Assembly (NCBI GenBank): GCA_025267735.1
Contig: CM046307.1
Location: forward strand, 4,201,258 to 4,265,257
DNA from: Mactra quadrangularis
Taxonomy: Eukaryota; Mollusca; Bivalvia; Venerida; Mactridae
DNA: 64,000 nt
Reading direction: 5' to 3'
Made by a program: the position numbers and the translations under genes. Below are positions 34,141-42,796 of the stretch, piece by piece. A model generated the notes under the pieces. That model was given only the letters and a program-made list of their open reading frames with translations. It had not been told where the DNA came from and did no database searches. Position 1 is the first letter of the stretch, and every line of letters begins with the position of its first letter.

Positions 34141-34654
34141 TCAATCCTTTTTTATTAAAGGTTTACACACTTGATTATACACACAACGACTTTGTACACA
34201 ATTTATAAACAGTTTTGAAATAAAGTTATATACAAATTCTTCATTACATTTTGTATCACTTGAAAACATATTCACAATATTATTAAAAGCAAAACCATCT
34301 AGTCTATGTAATAAGAAAAACACGCAATACATTCCACACAAGTCACTGTTGTAACTTTGTAATTGTTTACGATTTATGATAATAGTTGGGAAAATCAGAA
34401 ATATATCTAAGAAAATAAGAGTTAAAAAAGCTTATAGATTTTCCGTAACTATCAAAACATTCCAGATTGATTGAATTTGGAAAGAAAAATGCACACCAAT
34501 GTGAGCCTTTCTTATCATAGAGGCTTGTATTTGCAATAAATCCACATGGAAAATTTAGATTTGTTGGTAGTTGATTAGTTGCAAACACACCTAGTACGTA
34601 TTTATGTAAAACATGACTACAATCTATACAACACCGAAGTTGAGATGTGTTCAT
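34141..34654 (-). pseudogene. Adenain-like cysteine protease, frame-broken
   Basis: Begins with ATG at 34652-34654, overlapping the capsid stop as ATGA. The family processes virion proteins during maturation. Visible catalytic residues: His52 in KKGSHWCAFF, Asp68 in LECFDSYG; then, in a second frame, Gln and Cys in QLQSYNSDLCGMYC. The first frame ends at a TAA (34367-34369); the shift lies between about 34371 and 34395, near a G3 run. The C-terminal part runs to 34141. All four key residues are therefore present but in two frames. Confidence 0.8.
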
Positions 34655-35967
34655 TCTGTAATAATATCTCTTTTTTTATTTATTTGGAAAAAGCCTGCGG
34701 ATTCACTATACACAATACAGCTCATGGTTTGTGTCAGAGCTTGTTTAAATTGAACATCTAAACGCACATGACCTGTTCTCACCAAAGACAAAAAATTAAT
34801 ATCATCTGGAAAATATGGATCTAATTGAAAGGCAAATAGGGTGGAAGTGTTGGCAAAGTCTTCCCTGTTGATATTTAGTTCATTATTTGCACCCCAAATA
34901 CCGTTTGTTGTGAACAAATTGGTGAAAGCTCTCATAAACGTTTGTCCTTCTGATTTATTGAAATTTAGTTTTATTGGATTTCCTCCTACTGGAACCCCAT
35001 CAGCATATAAACATATGCTTTGAATATTACAGTTTTCAAAATGAAATGGATTTAACTTATAATCACCAGATAAAGCTTTTGACTTTACAAATCCTACAAC
35101 CACTCTGTTAGGTTTTTGTCCTTGAAAGATATTATCCCACATATATACTGTATTTCCAGTGGCTATGCTTTGAGATCTGCACTCTACACGATTAAATGGA
35201 TACTTGGCAGTGCTGTCCTTTAACAACTCTGAATGAGCGATGATTAAAGCTGGATTCACTTTGAGTTTCTTCGCTAGTAAGTATATATCCAAGATTTCTA
35301 TTTTATAGTTAGGTGTTGTATCTCCTGAACAGAGACAAAATGCCGAAGAATTGCGATAGAGTTTTAGTTTTACATCAACCTGATTTAACAAGTACCTCTT
35401 AGTAGTAAATAAGCTGTGATAGACTGGTCCCTGTAGGTCGAGCGTTTTAGAATCGTTTATATATGTAGCTCGTAGAAACAACCCATTATTACCTCCTTCG
35501 GCATCTGGATCCTCAGGATGATCGTTATCATCTTTGATGAATAGTTGTGATAATAACTGAGATGATGAAGCTTCGGAACCATAATTTAATAACGTCTGTA
35601 TCATAGCATTATATGGATTATAATTACATGTTATTACAGCTTTGTTTTGTAATGTCACTTCTGTAGCTGAAAACAGTGCTTGTAAAAATAAATTTACAGG
35701 CCCCACCTTTTTGCTAGTAATGTCACTACCATTAGGATTTGTCACTTTTAGCTTTACGTATATTTGTGTCCCTTTTAGATCAAGATAGTCCATTGAATTT
35801 TGTCCACTTATCTGAAATTCGATTGGTGTATCATCTGCCACTTGTGATTATGGACGAATTTCTTGATAATAAATATCATTCACAGCCACTTGTGTTGGTG
35901 GTAAATCAAATAAAGCTAATTTTTGGGGTATACCCTCAGCAAAACCATCTTTACTGAAATATGACAT
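34651..35967 (-). pseudogene. Polinton major capsid protein (double jelly-roll) with one in-frame stop
   Basis: The frame opens at the ATG at 35965-35967, is interrupted by TAA at codon 40 (35848-35850), and then stays open for about 396 codons to the TGA at 34651-34653. Landmarks after the stop are [20 protein letters not shown] with YVKLKV (first jelly-roll start), [12 protein letters not shown], a central [13 protein letters not shown], and [20 protein letters not shown] near residue 300 of the post-stop part. This matches the double jelly-roll capsid layout that builds the icosahedral shell. The part after the stop has no good ATG near its beginning. It is probably a recent nonsense mutation or a sequence error, since nothing else in the frame is damaged. 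Confidence 0.88.
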
Positions 35968-36021
35968 GATTTTTTTTACTTTTTAAAAAACTGTTTTAGT
36001 AAATCTCTGTTTTGTTCCTTT

Positions 36022-36420
36022 TTAACACTTTTGTCTCTTTCTATTCCCTCCTTTTAGTCCCTTTTTATTCCCTCCTTTTTGAACAGTTTTTTGTTCTTTT
36101 GTATTTCCTCCTTTTTTATTTTGTCCTTTCTTATTATTTTTTGATTTATTTCTTTTAGGAGACTTCCTTTTAGATGTCTGTCTAGAAAGATTATGAAGTA
36201 ATGACAAAATTTCTGAAGAATTTATATCCTCTCGTTTCAACTCACTTTTAGCTTGGTTTACAGTTTGTTCTACTGGGGATACAGCCTTTATTGAAACATT
36301 GTCATTGCTGTCATCAGTTCTAGGTGCGTAAAATCCTCCGCCGAGTTGAGATTTACTTTTATCTCTAAAATATTGAATAAATTTTTGTGGATCCGGCACA
36401 TATAAATTAGATCGATTCAT
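36022..36420 (-). CDS. Basic core-like virion protein
   Basis: 132 codons from ATG at 36418-36420, overlapping the penton gene end by 14 bases. The N-terminus has NLYVPDPQKFIQYFRDK, then LGGGF at residues 26-30, which fits the adenain cleavage consensus (L/I/M)-x-G-G|x. The C-terminus (residues 86-132) is almost entirely K, R, N, G and Q with repeated KKGGN-type units. Such Lys/Arg-rich proteins next to the capsid gene are taken as genome-condensing core proteins analogous to adenovirus pVII/pX. The role is by analogy. Confidence 0.6.
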   Translation of the reverse strand: MNRSNLYVPDPQKFIQYFRDKSKSQLGGGFYAPRTDDSNDNVSIKAVSPVEQTVNQAKSELKREDINSSEILSLLHNLSRQTSKRKSPKRNKSKNNKKGQNKKGGNTKEQKTVQKGGNKKGLKGGNRKRQKC

Positions 36421-36859
36421 AGCTAAGGTAAAAAGGGTAGCGTTTAAAGTGAAGTGTGATATACACCGGCGAATTTATAAATGAAGCTAGTTCACCGTTT
36501 GTCGTTTTTATAACAAACTCTAATTCTTGAAATTCATTTTTTGTTAATGGTAAATAAAATGGTGTATCAAAAATGTTATCCCATTCTGTTTTAGTCTTAC
36601 TGCATACTCTCCTTAAAAGTGAATATTCTCCACCGTTTACAATACTTTCCTTGCATATATTTGAATAGATGAACACAATATCGTCTACATTTATTTTCCG
36701 AATTTTAGTATCTCTCTTAAAGTGAATTTCACATAGAGCTACCTTCCAAAAACCATCAAAATTTAATGGGAATTTTAATTGCACTTTAAAATGATAAGGT
36801 TTATTTTCAATAAAATAAAGATTACTTTCATCATCTCTGATATAGACATAACGCTCCAT
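36407..36859 (-). CDS. Minor capsid (penton-like) protein
   Basis: I choose the ATG at 36857-36859, which falls two bases after the integrase stop codon; upstream codons overlap the integrase. About 150 residues. The segment HFKVQLKFPLNFDGFWKVAL followed by CEIHF and the late PVYITLHFKR correspond to conserved blocks of Polinton penton proteins, single jelly-roll vertices of the capsid. It lies between integrase and core in the late-gene block. No damage is seen. Assignment is by pattern. Confidence 0.6.
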   Translation of the reverse strand: MERYVYIRDDESNLYFIENKPYHFKVQLKFPLNFDGFWKVALCEIHFKRDTKIRKINVDDIVFIYSNICKESIVNGGEYSLLRRVCSKTKTEWDNIFDTPFYLPLTKNEFQELEFVIKTTNGELASFINSPVYITLHFKRYPFYLSYESI

Positions 36860-36860
36860 G

Positions 36861-37961
36861 TTATTTTTCATTAACTTGATCAGCATCAATCCAGCTATCA
36901 AATGATTTAGGAAAACCGTCCCATCTTATAAAATACTGTAATTTTCCCTTAACTTTTCTCCTTTTTAATATTTTTTCAACATACCATAGACTTTCTACAT
37001 TTTTATCCACAGGTATCATTTCTTGTTCTTTTATGTAACCTGTTATAGACTCACCGTTAAGTTCAACAACTTTGTATAAAGGAATACCTTGCTTAAAAAT
37101 TCTACTTTTGATTTCAAATATTTCTGTTGTGTATTGTTGTTGATATGCTCTTCTGAAAGGGTGTTTTGTATAACTCAATCGAACATAACTACCTACTTTG
37201 AATTTGTAATGCGGTGGTGTTTTTGGAAACTTCTTTGGTTTTAGATACATTTCAGACCAAACTTTAGTTTCATTCTTTTTTGTTATTTCACTAGGACTCA
37301 AACCATTCAAACCTGTATGGGGGGAGTCATTGTAACTTTTCACTAATTTTTGTAAGTCGTTAATATATCTGTAAGTACGATTATGTCTCAACATTCTAAA
37401 AATCATACTTCGTAATGTACGTATAACCCGTTCTGCATAGTTCGCTTTATTGTTGCTATGTGTGTTAAATAAGTAGATGTCTTCATTTTTAATGAATTTT
37501 TTTATGTCTTTATTTGTAAATTCTGAACCCTTGTCAGTTCGTATTTTATTAAATTTACGATATCGCAGAATTTTTTTTACAGCTAATAAAACAGTTTGCG
37601 TCTTTTTATTCAAAAGTGGCTGCACTAATAGAAAACGAGAGAAAATATCTATTACAACTAATAAGTATTTAATTCCATCATTATATTTTGAAATATTTTC
37701 AACAGACATCAAATCCATATCAGCTTGATCGTTTAAACCTGCTACTTGTACATTTGGAGTATTATATCTATGTCTTACTTGTTTTTGTATTGCATAAGCG
37801 TCTTGATTGTTCAACCATTTTTTAATAAAACTCAAACTAAAATTTCCAGGATATTTTTTAGATACTAGTTTCAACAACTTCGTAGGTCCTAAATAACTTC
37901 CAGGATTTTTTACATCAAAGTAATAGTTGGAGAGAATATACTCCTTTTGTGTCTTGTCCAT
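36861..37961 (-). CDS. Polinton DDE integrase with C-terminal chromodomain
   Basis: 366 codons from ATG at 37959-37961. Retroviral-type integrase catalysing strand transfer of the element ends. Catalytic core: Asp81 or Asp83 in QADMDLMSV, LLVVIDIFSRFLLVQPL, Asp143 in IRTDKGSEF and Glu177 in NKANYAER, giving a D-x33-E spacing. The SH3-like part follows (HYKFKVGSYVRL). Residues about 326-366 are a chromodomain (WYVEKILKRRKVKGKLQYFI, then RWDGFPKSFDSWIDADQV), expected to read histone methylation and steer integration. No HHCC finger is obvious at the N-terminus. The frame is intact. Confidence 0.93.
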   Translation of the reverse strand: MDKTQKEYILSNYYFDVKNPGSYLGPTKLLKLVSKKYPGNFSLSFIKKWLNNQDAYAIQKQVRHRYNTPNVQVAGLNDQADMDLMSVENISKYNDGIKYLLVVIDIFSRFLLVQPLLNKKTQTVLLAVKKILRYRKFNKIRTDKGSEFTNKDIKKFIKNEDIYLFNTHSNNKANYAERVIRTLRSMIFRMLRHNRTYRYINDLQKLVKSYNDSPHTGLNGLSPSEITKKNETKVWSEMYLKPKKFPKTPPHYKFKVGSYVRLSYTKHPFRRAYQQQYTTEIFEIKSRIFKQGIPLYKVVELNGESITGYIKEQEMIPVDKNVESLWYVEKILKRRKVKGKLQYFIRWDGFPKSFDSWIDADQVNEK

Positions 37962-38273
37962 GATTGAAATAAATTTCTTTTTACTCTATTTTAAATAGAC
38001 AAACGCAGAAGAACCATACATTCATAAATTTTTCATTAAATACACAAAAGAATAACGAGAAAGCAAAAACTCAAAGACTCATTGATTATATATATATTTT
38101 AATACAAGAATTATTAACTATGTTTCTTGAATTATAATTTCAAGACATATACAATATGACAAACACACTGCAAAATCAATTTGTAATTGTTTTTTTGAAG
38201 TTTCTAACTGAAGATCACTTTTAAATCAGTTTTGTCTTACTATTTAACTAACATTATAACTATGCATTATCAT

Positions 38274-38840
38274 TCAAAAGGAAGTACAAAACATTCGATC
38301 TTCGATTCGGTTAATAGTTAAAACCATTCTTTTCATCTTGTTTTTCCATTGCTTAGTCTTCATAATATCAAGAAAGTCTTTGCTCTCAATCACTTGTTTA
38401 TGTAGGTTGATGACTTCGGGTGAAATGTTTGATATCTCCATCACCTCTTCCCAAGAACGTATAATGTCTTTTTCTGTCACTTCTTTTAACATTTCATCAA
38501 AGTAAAAGTCAATCTCATATTCCTCATCGTCAGTGGTCTCCATTAAACAATGGTGTTCTTTTTGTGAAGGATGATTAATTTGACATCCGTAGCAGTTCTT
38601 TCTCACTGCCATATCTTTAACTTCGCATAGAGCTTTTGCATACAAAAAGTCAAAATAGGAATTCATCAACATAACACTAGTAGATGGAGTTGTTGAATGA
38701 TCTATAGGAGGAGATGAAAATTCTATTTCATCAACAATCGCTTTCTTCGTCTTACATTCTATACCATCAAAGTTTGTTTCCATTGATTCACAACGTTCAT
38801 CCTCAAAAAAATCCAGAGACAATTGACTTGAATGAGCCAT
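38274..38840 (-). CDS. 188-aa Polinton protein with Cys/His motif, function unknown
   Basis: ATG at 38838-38840. The N-terminal half is acidic and Ser/Thr-rich. At about residues 82-100 stands KNCYGCQINHPSQKEHHCLM, a C-x2-C...H-x3/4-H-H-C cluster that could bind zinc; I have seen similar C-x-G-C...SQ..H.CL motifs in unnamed ORFs of animal Polinton-like elements. An acidic stretch (TDDEEYEIDFYFDEML) and a helical C-terminus follow. It stands alone between integrase and BIR gene. No function is proposed. Confidence 0.55.
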   Translation of the reverse strand: MAHSSQLSLDFFEDERCESMETNFDGIECKTKKAIVDEIEFSSPPIDHSTTPSTSVMLMNSYFDFLYAKALCEVKDMAVRKNCYGCQINHPSQKEHHCLMETTDDEEYEIDFYFDEMLKEVTEKDIIRSWEEVMEISNISPEVINLHKQVIESKDFLDIMKTKQWKNKMKRMVLTINRIEDRMFCTSF

Positions 38841-38990
38841 CGTTTAGTTGATGTGTTCACTTTGCTGGTTCAAGAAAGAATGAGTAAATGTTTGTACTAA
38901 AACGTTCTTTTAAACTATTTTAACCGCCAATTTTCAAAAATAACAGTTATTTCATATATCTATTTTCAGTTTGTTTTACCGCCAAAGAAC
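38841..38990. promoter_or_regulatory. Possible E2F-like sites near the right-end early genes
   Basis: AACCGCCAATTTTCAAA at 38922-38938 and TTTTACCGCCAAA at 38974-38986 resemble TTTGGCGG E2F half-sites on the minus strand; the second overlaps the BIR gene stop. They lie 85-150 bp upstream of the 188-aa gene. Short motifs of this type occur by chance, so support is weak. Confidence 0.25.
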
Positions 38991-39323
38991 TGATGTGCTC
39001 TGCCATGGATCCCACCTCAAATCCTCATCTAGAAGAGAAACATTTGAATTTGAATGTCCAATCATTTTTAAAAATAAACAACTTTTTGAATGTATATCGT
39101 GTTCTTTCATTGGATCGTCTGTCTTTTTCCATTGATTGAGTCTAATAGCACAGGAAAAACATTGAACAATATCTCCCCTACCCGTATAATAAAATCCAGC
39201 AGATGCCAGTTCATATTTATTAGGTTGGATTTGTTGAGACCAGGATTCGAACGTTTTAAGTCTATTATCATAAAATTTAAGTTCTGGTGATTTGAACTCT
39301 ATACCCAAACCTGTACAATCCAT
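38976..39323 (-). CDS. BIR-domain protein (inhibitor-of-apoptosis type)
   Basis: 115 codons from ATG at 39321-39323. A single BIR domain fills residues about 20-85: RLKTFESWSQ, ELASAGFYYTGRGDIVQCFS, and then CAIRLNQW...DDPMKEHDIHSKSC. The zinc ligands are Cys55, Cys58, His75 and Cys82, with the exact C-x2-C-x16-H-x6-C spacing, and the Gly and aromatic positions of the family are in place. There is no RING domain. IAP proteins block caspases or other death signalling; large DNA viruses of invertebrates carry them. The start codon overlaps the stop of the 91-aa gene (TAATG), which suggests joint expression. I infer an anti-apoptotic role. Confidence 0.9.
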   Translation of the reverse strand: MDCTGLGIEFKSPELKFYDNRLKTFESWSQQIQPNKYELASAGFYYTGRGDIVQCFSCAIRLNQWKKTDDPMKEHDIHSKSCLFLKMIGHSNSNVSLLDEDLRWDPWQSTSVLWR

Positions 39324-39598
39324 TATGACTGTCCTTGTAAAAATGAAGACAACAGTTGAATACTTTCCTTTAAATCACATAATGCTAATAATATTTCTGG
39401 TGATAAAACTGTCTTGTTTTTTCCAATGCATAACCTGATTTTGATTTGGTGTCGACTCTTTTTCAATATTATGACGGAGTTGTCAGATAAAGAGCAAACT
39501 ATTTCTTGACGCACTGGAGACCATGTGACGTCTTGAAAACCACTCTCCTTGAAATATTGTAACGTATTCTCTGTGAACGTTAACTGGGCTTGTGCCAT
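39323..39598 (-). CDS. 91-aa Polinton protein, function unknown
   Basis: ATG at 39596-39598; its TAA overlaps the BIR gene ATG. The sequence alternates strands and a final helix: TENTLQYFKESGFQDVTWSP, IVCSLSDNSVIILKKSRHQI, ALCDLKESIQLLSSFL. It looks like a small folded domain with no signal peptide or membrane segment. No family is recognised. Confidence 0.5.
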   Translation of the reverse strand: MAQAQLTFTENTLQYFKESGFQDVTWSPVRQEIVCSLSDNSVIILKKSRHQIKIRLCIGKNKTVLSPEILLALCDLKESIQLLSSFLQGQS

Positions 39599-39786
39599 CT
39601 TGGAATCAGAAACAAGACTGACAGCTCATTGGATTCAAGTCATCGAAATGTAGTAAACAAAATGGTCTTATAAACCAGTACAGAACAAATATGCTAGGTC
39701 GGCTTTGAAACACTGCTTAATTGATGTAACCACATTCGAACCTGCTATCTGCGTCAGTATTTGAAAATCAATTTAGTCTGAATGCG

Positions 39787-40230
39787 TCAATGCAAAGATT
39801 GTGAAATAGCCACATCAATCAGATTAAGTAACGTTTTTAGTTTGAACCATTGGTGGATATTTAATCCAATTCCTTGGATAGAAGCTGTTCGATTGAAAAA
39901 ACGTCTTATATCAAGAATAACAAAGTTATCGCGGTTACAGACCGTGAGATAAATATTTTCCAACAGGTTAAATTGTTTTATATAATCACAGGCTGTTTGA
40001 TTGAGATTGATATCATTTGTGTGGATATATCCCTGTTGTTGATTTGGTGTACTTGTTATTATCACCAGTCCTGGGACCACACAGACGATTATGATCATCA
40101 AAACAAGTCCACACGATTTGATTGTATGTATATTCAAAAGTTTATTTTTATCGTTCTCCACTATTTGATTTGAAAACAACGTATTAACTTCATAACTAGC
40201 ATTAACACTCGCATGTGACATGTTGTCCAT
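39787..40230 (-). CDS. Single-pass membrane protein at the Polinton right end
   Basis: 147 codons from ATG at 40228-40230. Residues about 41-62 (CGLVLMIIIVCVVPGLVIIT) are a clear membrane segment preceded by basic residues, so a type II orientation with an outside C-terminal domain is likely. The C-terminal part has two Cys and a YIHTNDINLNQTACDYIKQF stretch with an NQT glycosylation site. No family is recognised. It is the first gene inside the right TIR. Confidence 0.55.
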   Translation of the reverse strand: MDNMSHASVNASYEVNTLFSNQIVENDKNKLLNIHTIKSCGLVLMIIIVCVVPGLVIITSTPNQQQGYIHTNDINLNQTACDYIKQFNLLENIYLTVCNRDNFVILDIRRFFNRTASIQGIGLNIHQWFKLKTLLNLIDVAISQSLH

Positions 40231-40420
40231 TGATAATCATCAACAATATATGAAAAGAATACAATCGAACATTGACAAACAATTTCACTCTATTCAAAAA
40301 TTAATTGAGGTCATTATCCTATTGTCCATGGATAATATCCAACTATGAAAGAAATGAATACTGTCGAACGTTTTCATTGGCAAACAATCTTACAGTTCAC
40401 CGATCCTTTGTGTTAAAGAT
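40223..40420. repeat. Imperfect about 99-bp duplication covering a gene start
   Basis: TTGTCCATTGATAATC at 40223 and TTGTCCATGGATAAT at 40322 begin two related units, each continuing with AAGAA/TACAATCGAAC-like and GACAAACAAT/GGCAAACAAT words. The first unit holds the ATG of the membrane protein; the second would be upstream promoter DNA. Confidence 0.7.
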
Positions 40421-40506
40421 AATGGGCACGAAACTTGAGATGAATACACCCTATTTATAATCTATTACCACTCTACTGCAGCAATCCTTCTTTGTCTATA
40501 TTACAC

Positions 40507-40592
40507 CGACGGCGCAAGATGACCGCGACCTTCTATATCTATATTGCGCCGACGGCGCAAGATGGCCGCGAAATTCCCGTTTTTACACTACT
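40507..40592 (-). repeat. Polinton right terminal inverted repeat
   Basis: Reverse complement of the left TIR; after about 85 bp the two diverge because the left copy has an extra CGTCGG. Junction with the flank creates CTGACGTCAG at 40591-40600, a perfect 10-bp palindrome containing a CRE-like TGACGTCA. Confidence 0.95.
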
Positions 40593-40747
40593 GACGTCAG
40601 CTGTCCTTTTGACCTGCGCAATCTGACAAGTTGTTTTGCTTTTTTCTTACCAATGCCCGGGATGAAATCCCTTAGTTCTTGTTCATTTGCTGTATTCAAG
40701 TCAATTGAATCTTGAAAACCAGCTTCTCTGTCTGGCTTACTTGCCAT
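40593..40747 (-). pseudogene. gag: Retrotransposon gag, N-terminal part with helix-hairpin-helix
   Basis: Starts at the ATG at 40745-40747 (MASKPDRE) and runs into the right end of the Polinton at 40592. Residues about 14-45 show a ComEA-type helix-hairpin-helix: IDLNTANEQELRDFIPGIGK followed by KKAKQLVRLRR. In such domains the L-N-x-A...L...PGIG...A..I...R layout binds nucleic-acid backbone. The reading frame at the right junction continues in register with the frame at 22743 when one 6-bp target copy is skipped, so both pieces are one gene. A DNA-binding HhH at the N-terminus of a gag is unusual. Confidence 0.75.
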
Positions 40748-42140
40748 GTTTATTAAACAATATAGGCGTAACCCAATATAATCAATTTTCAATAAAGTGA
40801 AACTTAAAGAAATTAGGATCTATGAAAACCAATCTGCAGCAAAAATGTTGTACCTGGAATATAACATAGGAACAGCTACAAATTATAGTGTATTCGATCT
40901 GATCAAAAACTCAGTTCAGCTTCACCCAATTTTTGTTGTCAAATTATTCTCTAAACTCTTAATATGAAGATCCTTAATCTGTTATTTACTCTATCAACCA
41001 AAAAACAATACTATTACGCGGATTCTATATAGTTTTTAAACTTCTGACACCATTATAAAAACGTTACCTTAATTTACTTTTCGCGTCTGCTTCTGTTCCC
41101 ATAATGGCAGAAGACCCCAAAACGAGGCTCCCGGCCACACACCACCAAATCACTCTGGCCACAGACCACTAAATCACAACACTGTATACTACATATAAGC
41201 GGACTAAATTCAGGACAAGTGTGGTTCAAATTAAACACAGTAATGTAGCTTATGGAAGAAAGACCTGGGTTGATTTCCATTTATTTTGATCTTGATATTA
41301 CTGGGATAACCATTACTCTCGGGGTTAAGTGTAACGCATGTGAGAATGCTCTTAGATTTTGCAGGATGTTACATAATGGATTAATGGGCGAGATGAATTT
41401 ATCAGGCAAGAAAGGGAAGTATGCCTTTGGCAAAACTGTTCTGTCCCGTGCAGGTAATTATGGTGTTACGTATTAGCTAAATTTTCTGTTTCTATTATTC
41501 ATTTTATAGATCATAATTATTTGCTAAATTAAGTTGTTAAAATCATTTTTAAATTGTGTCCACTGCAAAAAGATACAATAACAAGTTTATTGTACTTTTC
41601 TACAGTGAATAAGATATACAGAGAATGTGCAGGCCTTGTTAATGGGCAAGTAAAATAGTAATTGTCAATGACATGGCACATTTTAAACTCTACCAAACAA
41701 GGTTCAGTGCATCATCCACAATTTGGTCCTATGAGGTATTTTAAATAAACATCTTAGTATGATATTTGCATAATTTGTGTGCAACAGTTTTTATTGTATT
41801 CTTATTATTCATATTTTTAAGAGTCAGTTTTACAGAATCACCAGTTTGCCACAAAGTGCAAAGTCAATGGAACCATACTGAAGTTTTTTTAAATAATATA
41901 TGCCCAAAAAGATCTGGGGGAAAGGGCAGTTATTTTGTATGGGTGAATAGCCCATTGTCATTGCCATAGTGATTAAATTGTAAACTTATTGGATCTTTTC
42001 TCATGTTTTTTATTTGTCCATGTTATACAGTTTTTCAATTGGCAGATATCTAGATCCAATATATATCTTGATCGAAATATGCAAAAATGACTTAATACAG
42101 CTTAAATTCAACCTCCTTCAACGTTTAACTAACACCAACC
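40748..42140. other. Right flank of the interrupted gag element, no gene recognised
   Basis: This should contain the 5' untranslated part or LTR of the gag-bearing element, but I could not delimit an LTR by eye. Short ORFs on both strands around 41074-41476 have no domain. Confidence 0.4.
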
Positions 42141-42149
42141 TTAGATCAA

Positions 42150-42395
42150 CATGGATTCAGCTATAAATCACCCTAACAACAACCAATTATCAACCAGATT
42201 TCAACCATTCACCAACCCAATGAGCGTTGAAGTAACGTTAAATAAACACTGTATCAACGTTTAACACAACGTTGAAATTTCAACGTTAGCACAACTTTCA
42301 AATCCTAATGTAAATCCGATATATAAAAAACTTCGTGGTTCAACAATGAAACTACGTTGTTTCAAAGTTGGTTTGCCTGCTGGGTTAGTGGTAAC
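42150..42395. repeat. MITE-like sequence with CAACGTT words
   Basis: Dense in CAACGTT and AACGTTGAA words, including the perfect 20-bp palindrome AACGTTGAAATTTCAACGTT at about 42272, and ending GCCTGCTGGGTTAGTGG. Looks like a short non-autonomous DNA element; ends not fixed. Confidence 0.45.
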
Positions 42396-42796
42396 CGTCA
42401 TAGATTATATTAACTAATCTAACTTAGCTTTAAGATCAACAACAACTCTGTCTTCCGGTGTATTTGTTGGTTAATACGCCTGATGTAAAGTATTACATGG
42501 GATATTCATGATGTCATCATAATTTGTCTCTGTGTGACCTATCTCGGTTGGATTTTTTCAGACTAAAAAGGAATTACAGCTGCAAACACTTCAAAATGAC
42601 TAAAATGTCTGCTCTTTGCTATCTATTTTCCCTTTTAAGCACTGATATTTATTTATATAATTCGTTGCCAAAATTCTTCTCTATGTAATTTTTTGTCGTT
42701 GGGTTTCGACAAAGCATTAAATAAGGAACGTTTTACCCTGGAAAAGAAGTCGTATCACCATCCATGGTTACTTAGTCTACATTTAATCTATGCTTC

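Larger units (their letters stand above)
22744..40592 (-). mobile_element. Polinton (Maverick) element, complete with TIRs, 17.85 kb
   Basis: The ends are inverted repeats beginning AGTAGTGTAAAAACGGG, about 90 bp, with one mismatch in the first 85. The AG...CT termini, 6-bp target duplication, DDE integrase, PolB, FtsK/HerA-type ATPase, adenain-like protease, major and minor capsid genes are the diagnostic Polinton set. Left flank AATGTC (22738-22743) and right flank GACGTC (40593-40598) are an imperfect duplication (4 of 6). The capsid, protease, ATPase and polymerase frames are broken, so this copy is probably defective as assembled. It contains a SINE (25707-25930) and several local duplications, mostly in its left third. 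Confidence 0.95.

Noticed and set aside
34579..35023. Plus-strand ORFs within the capsid and protease genes
   Set aside because: They are shadows of the minus-strand genes, with no motifs.
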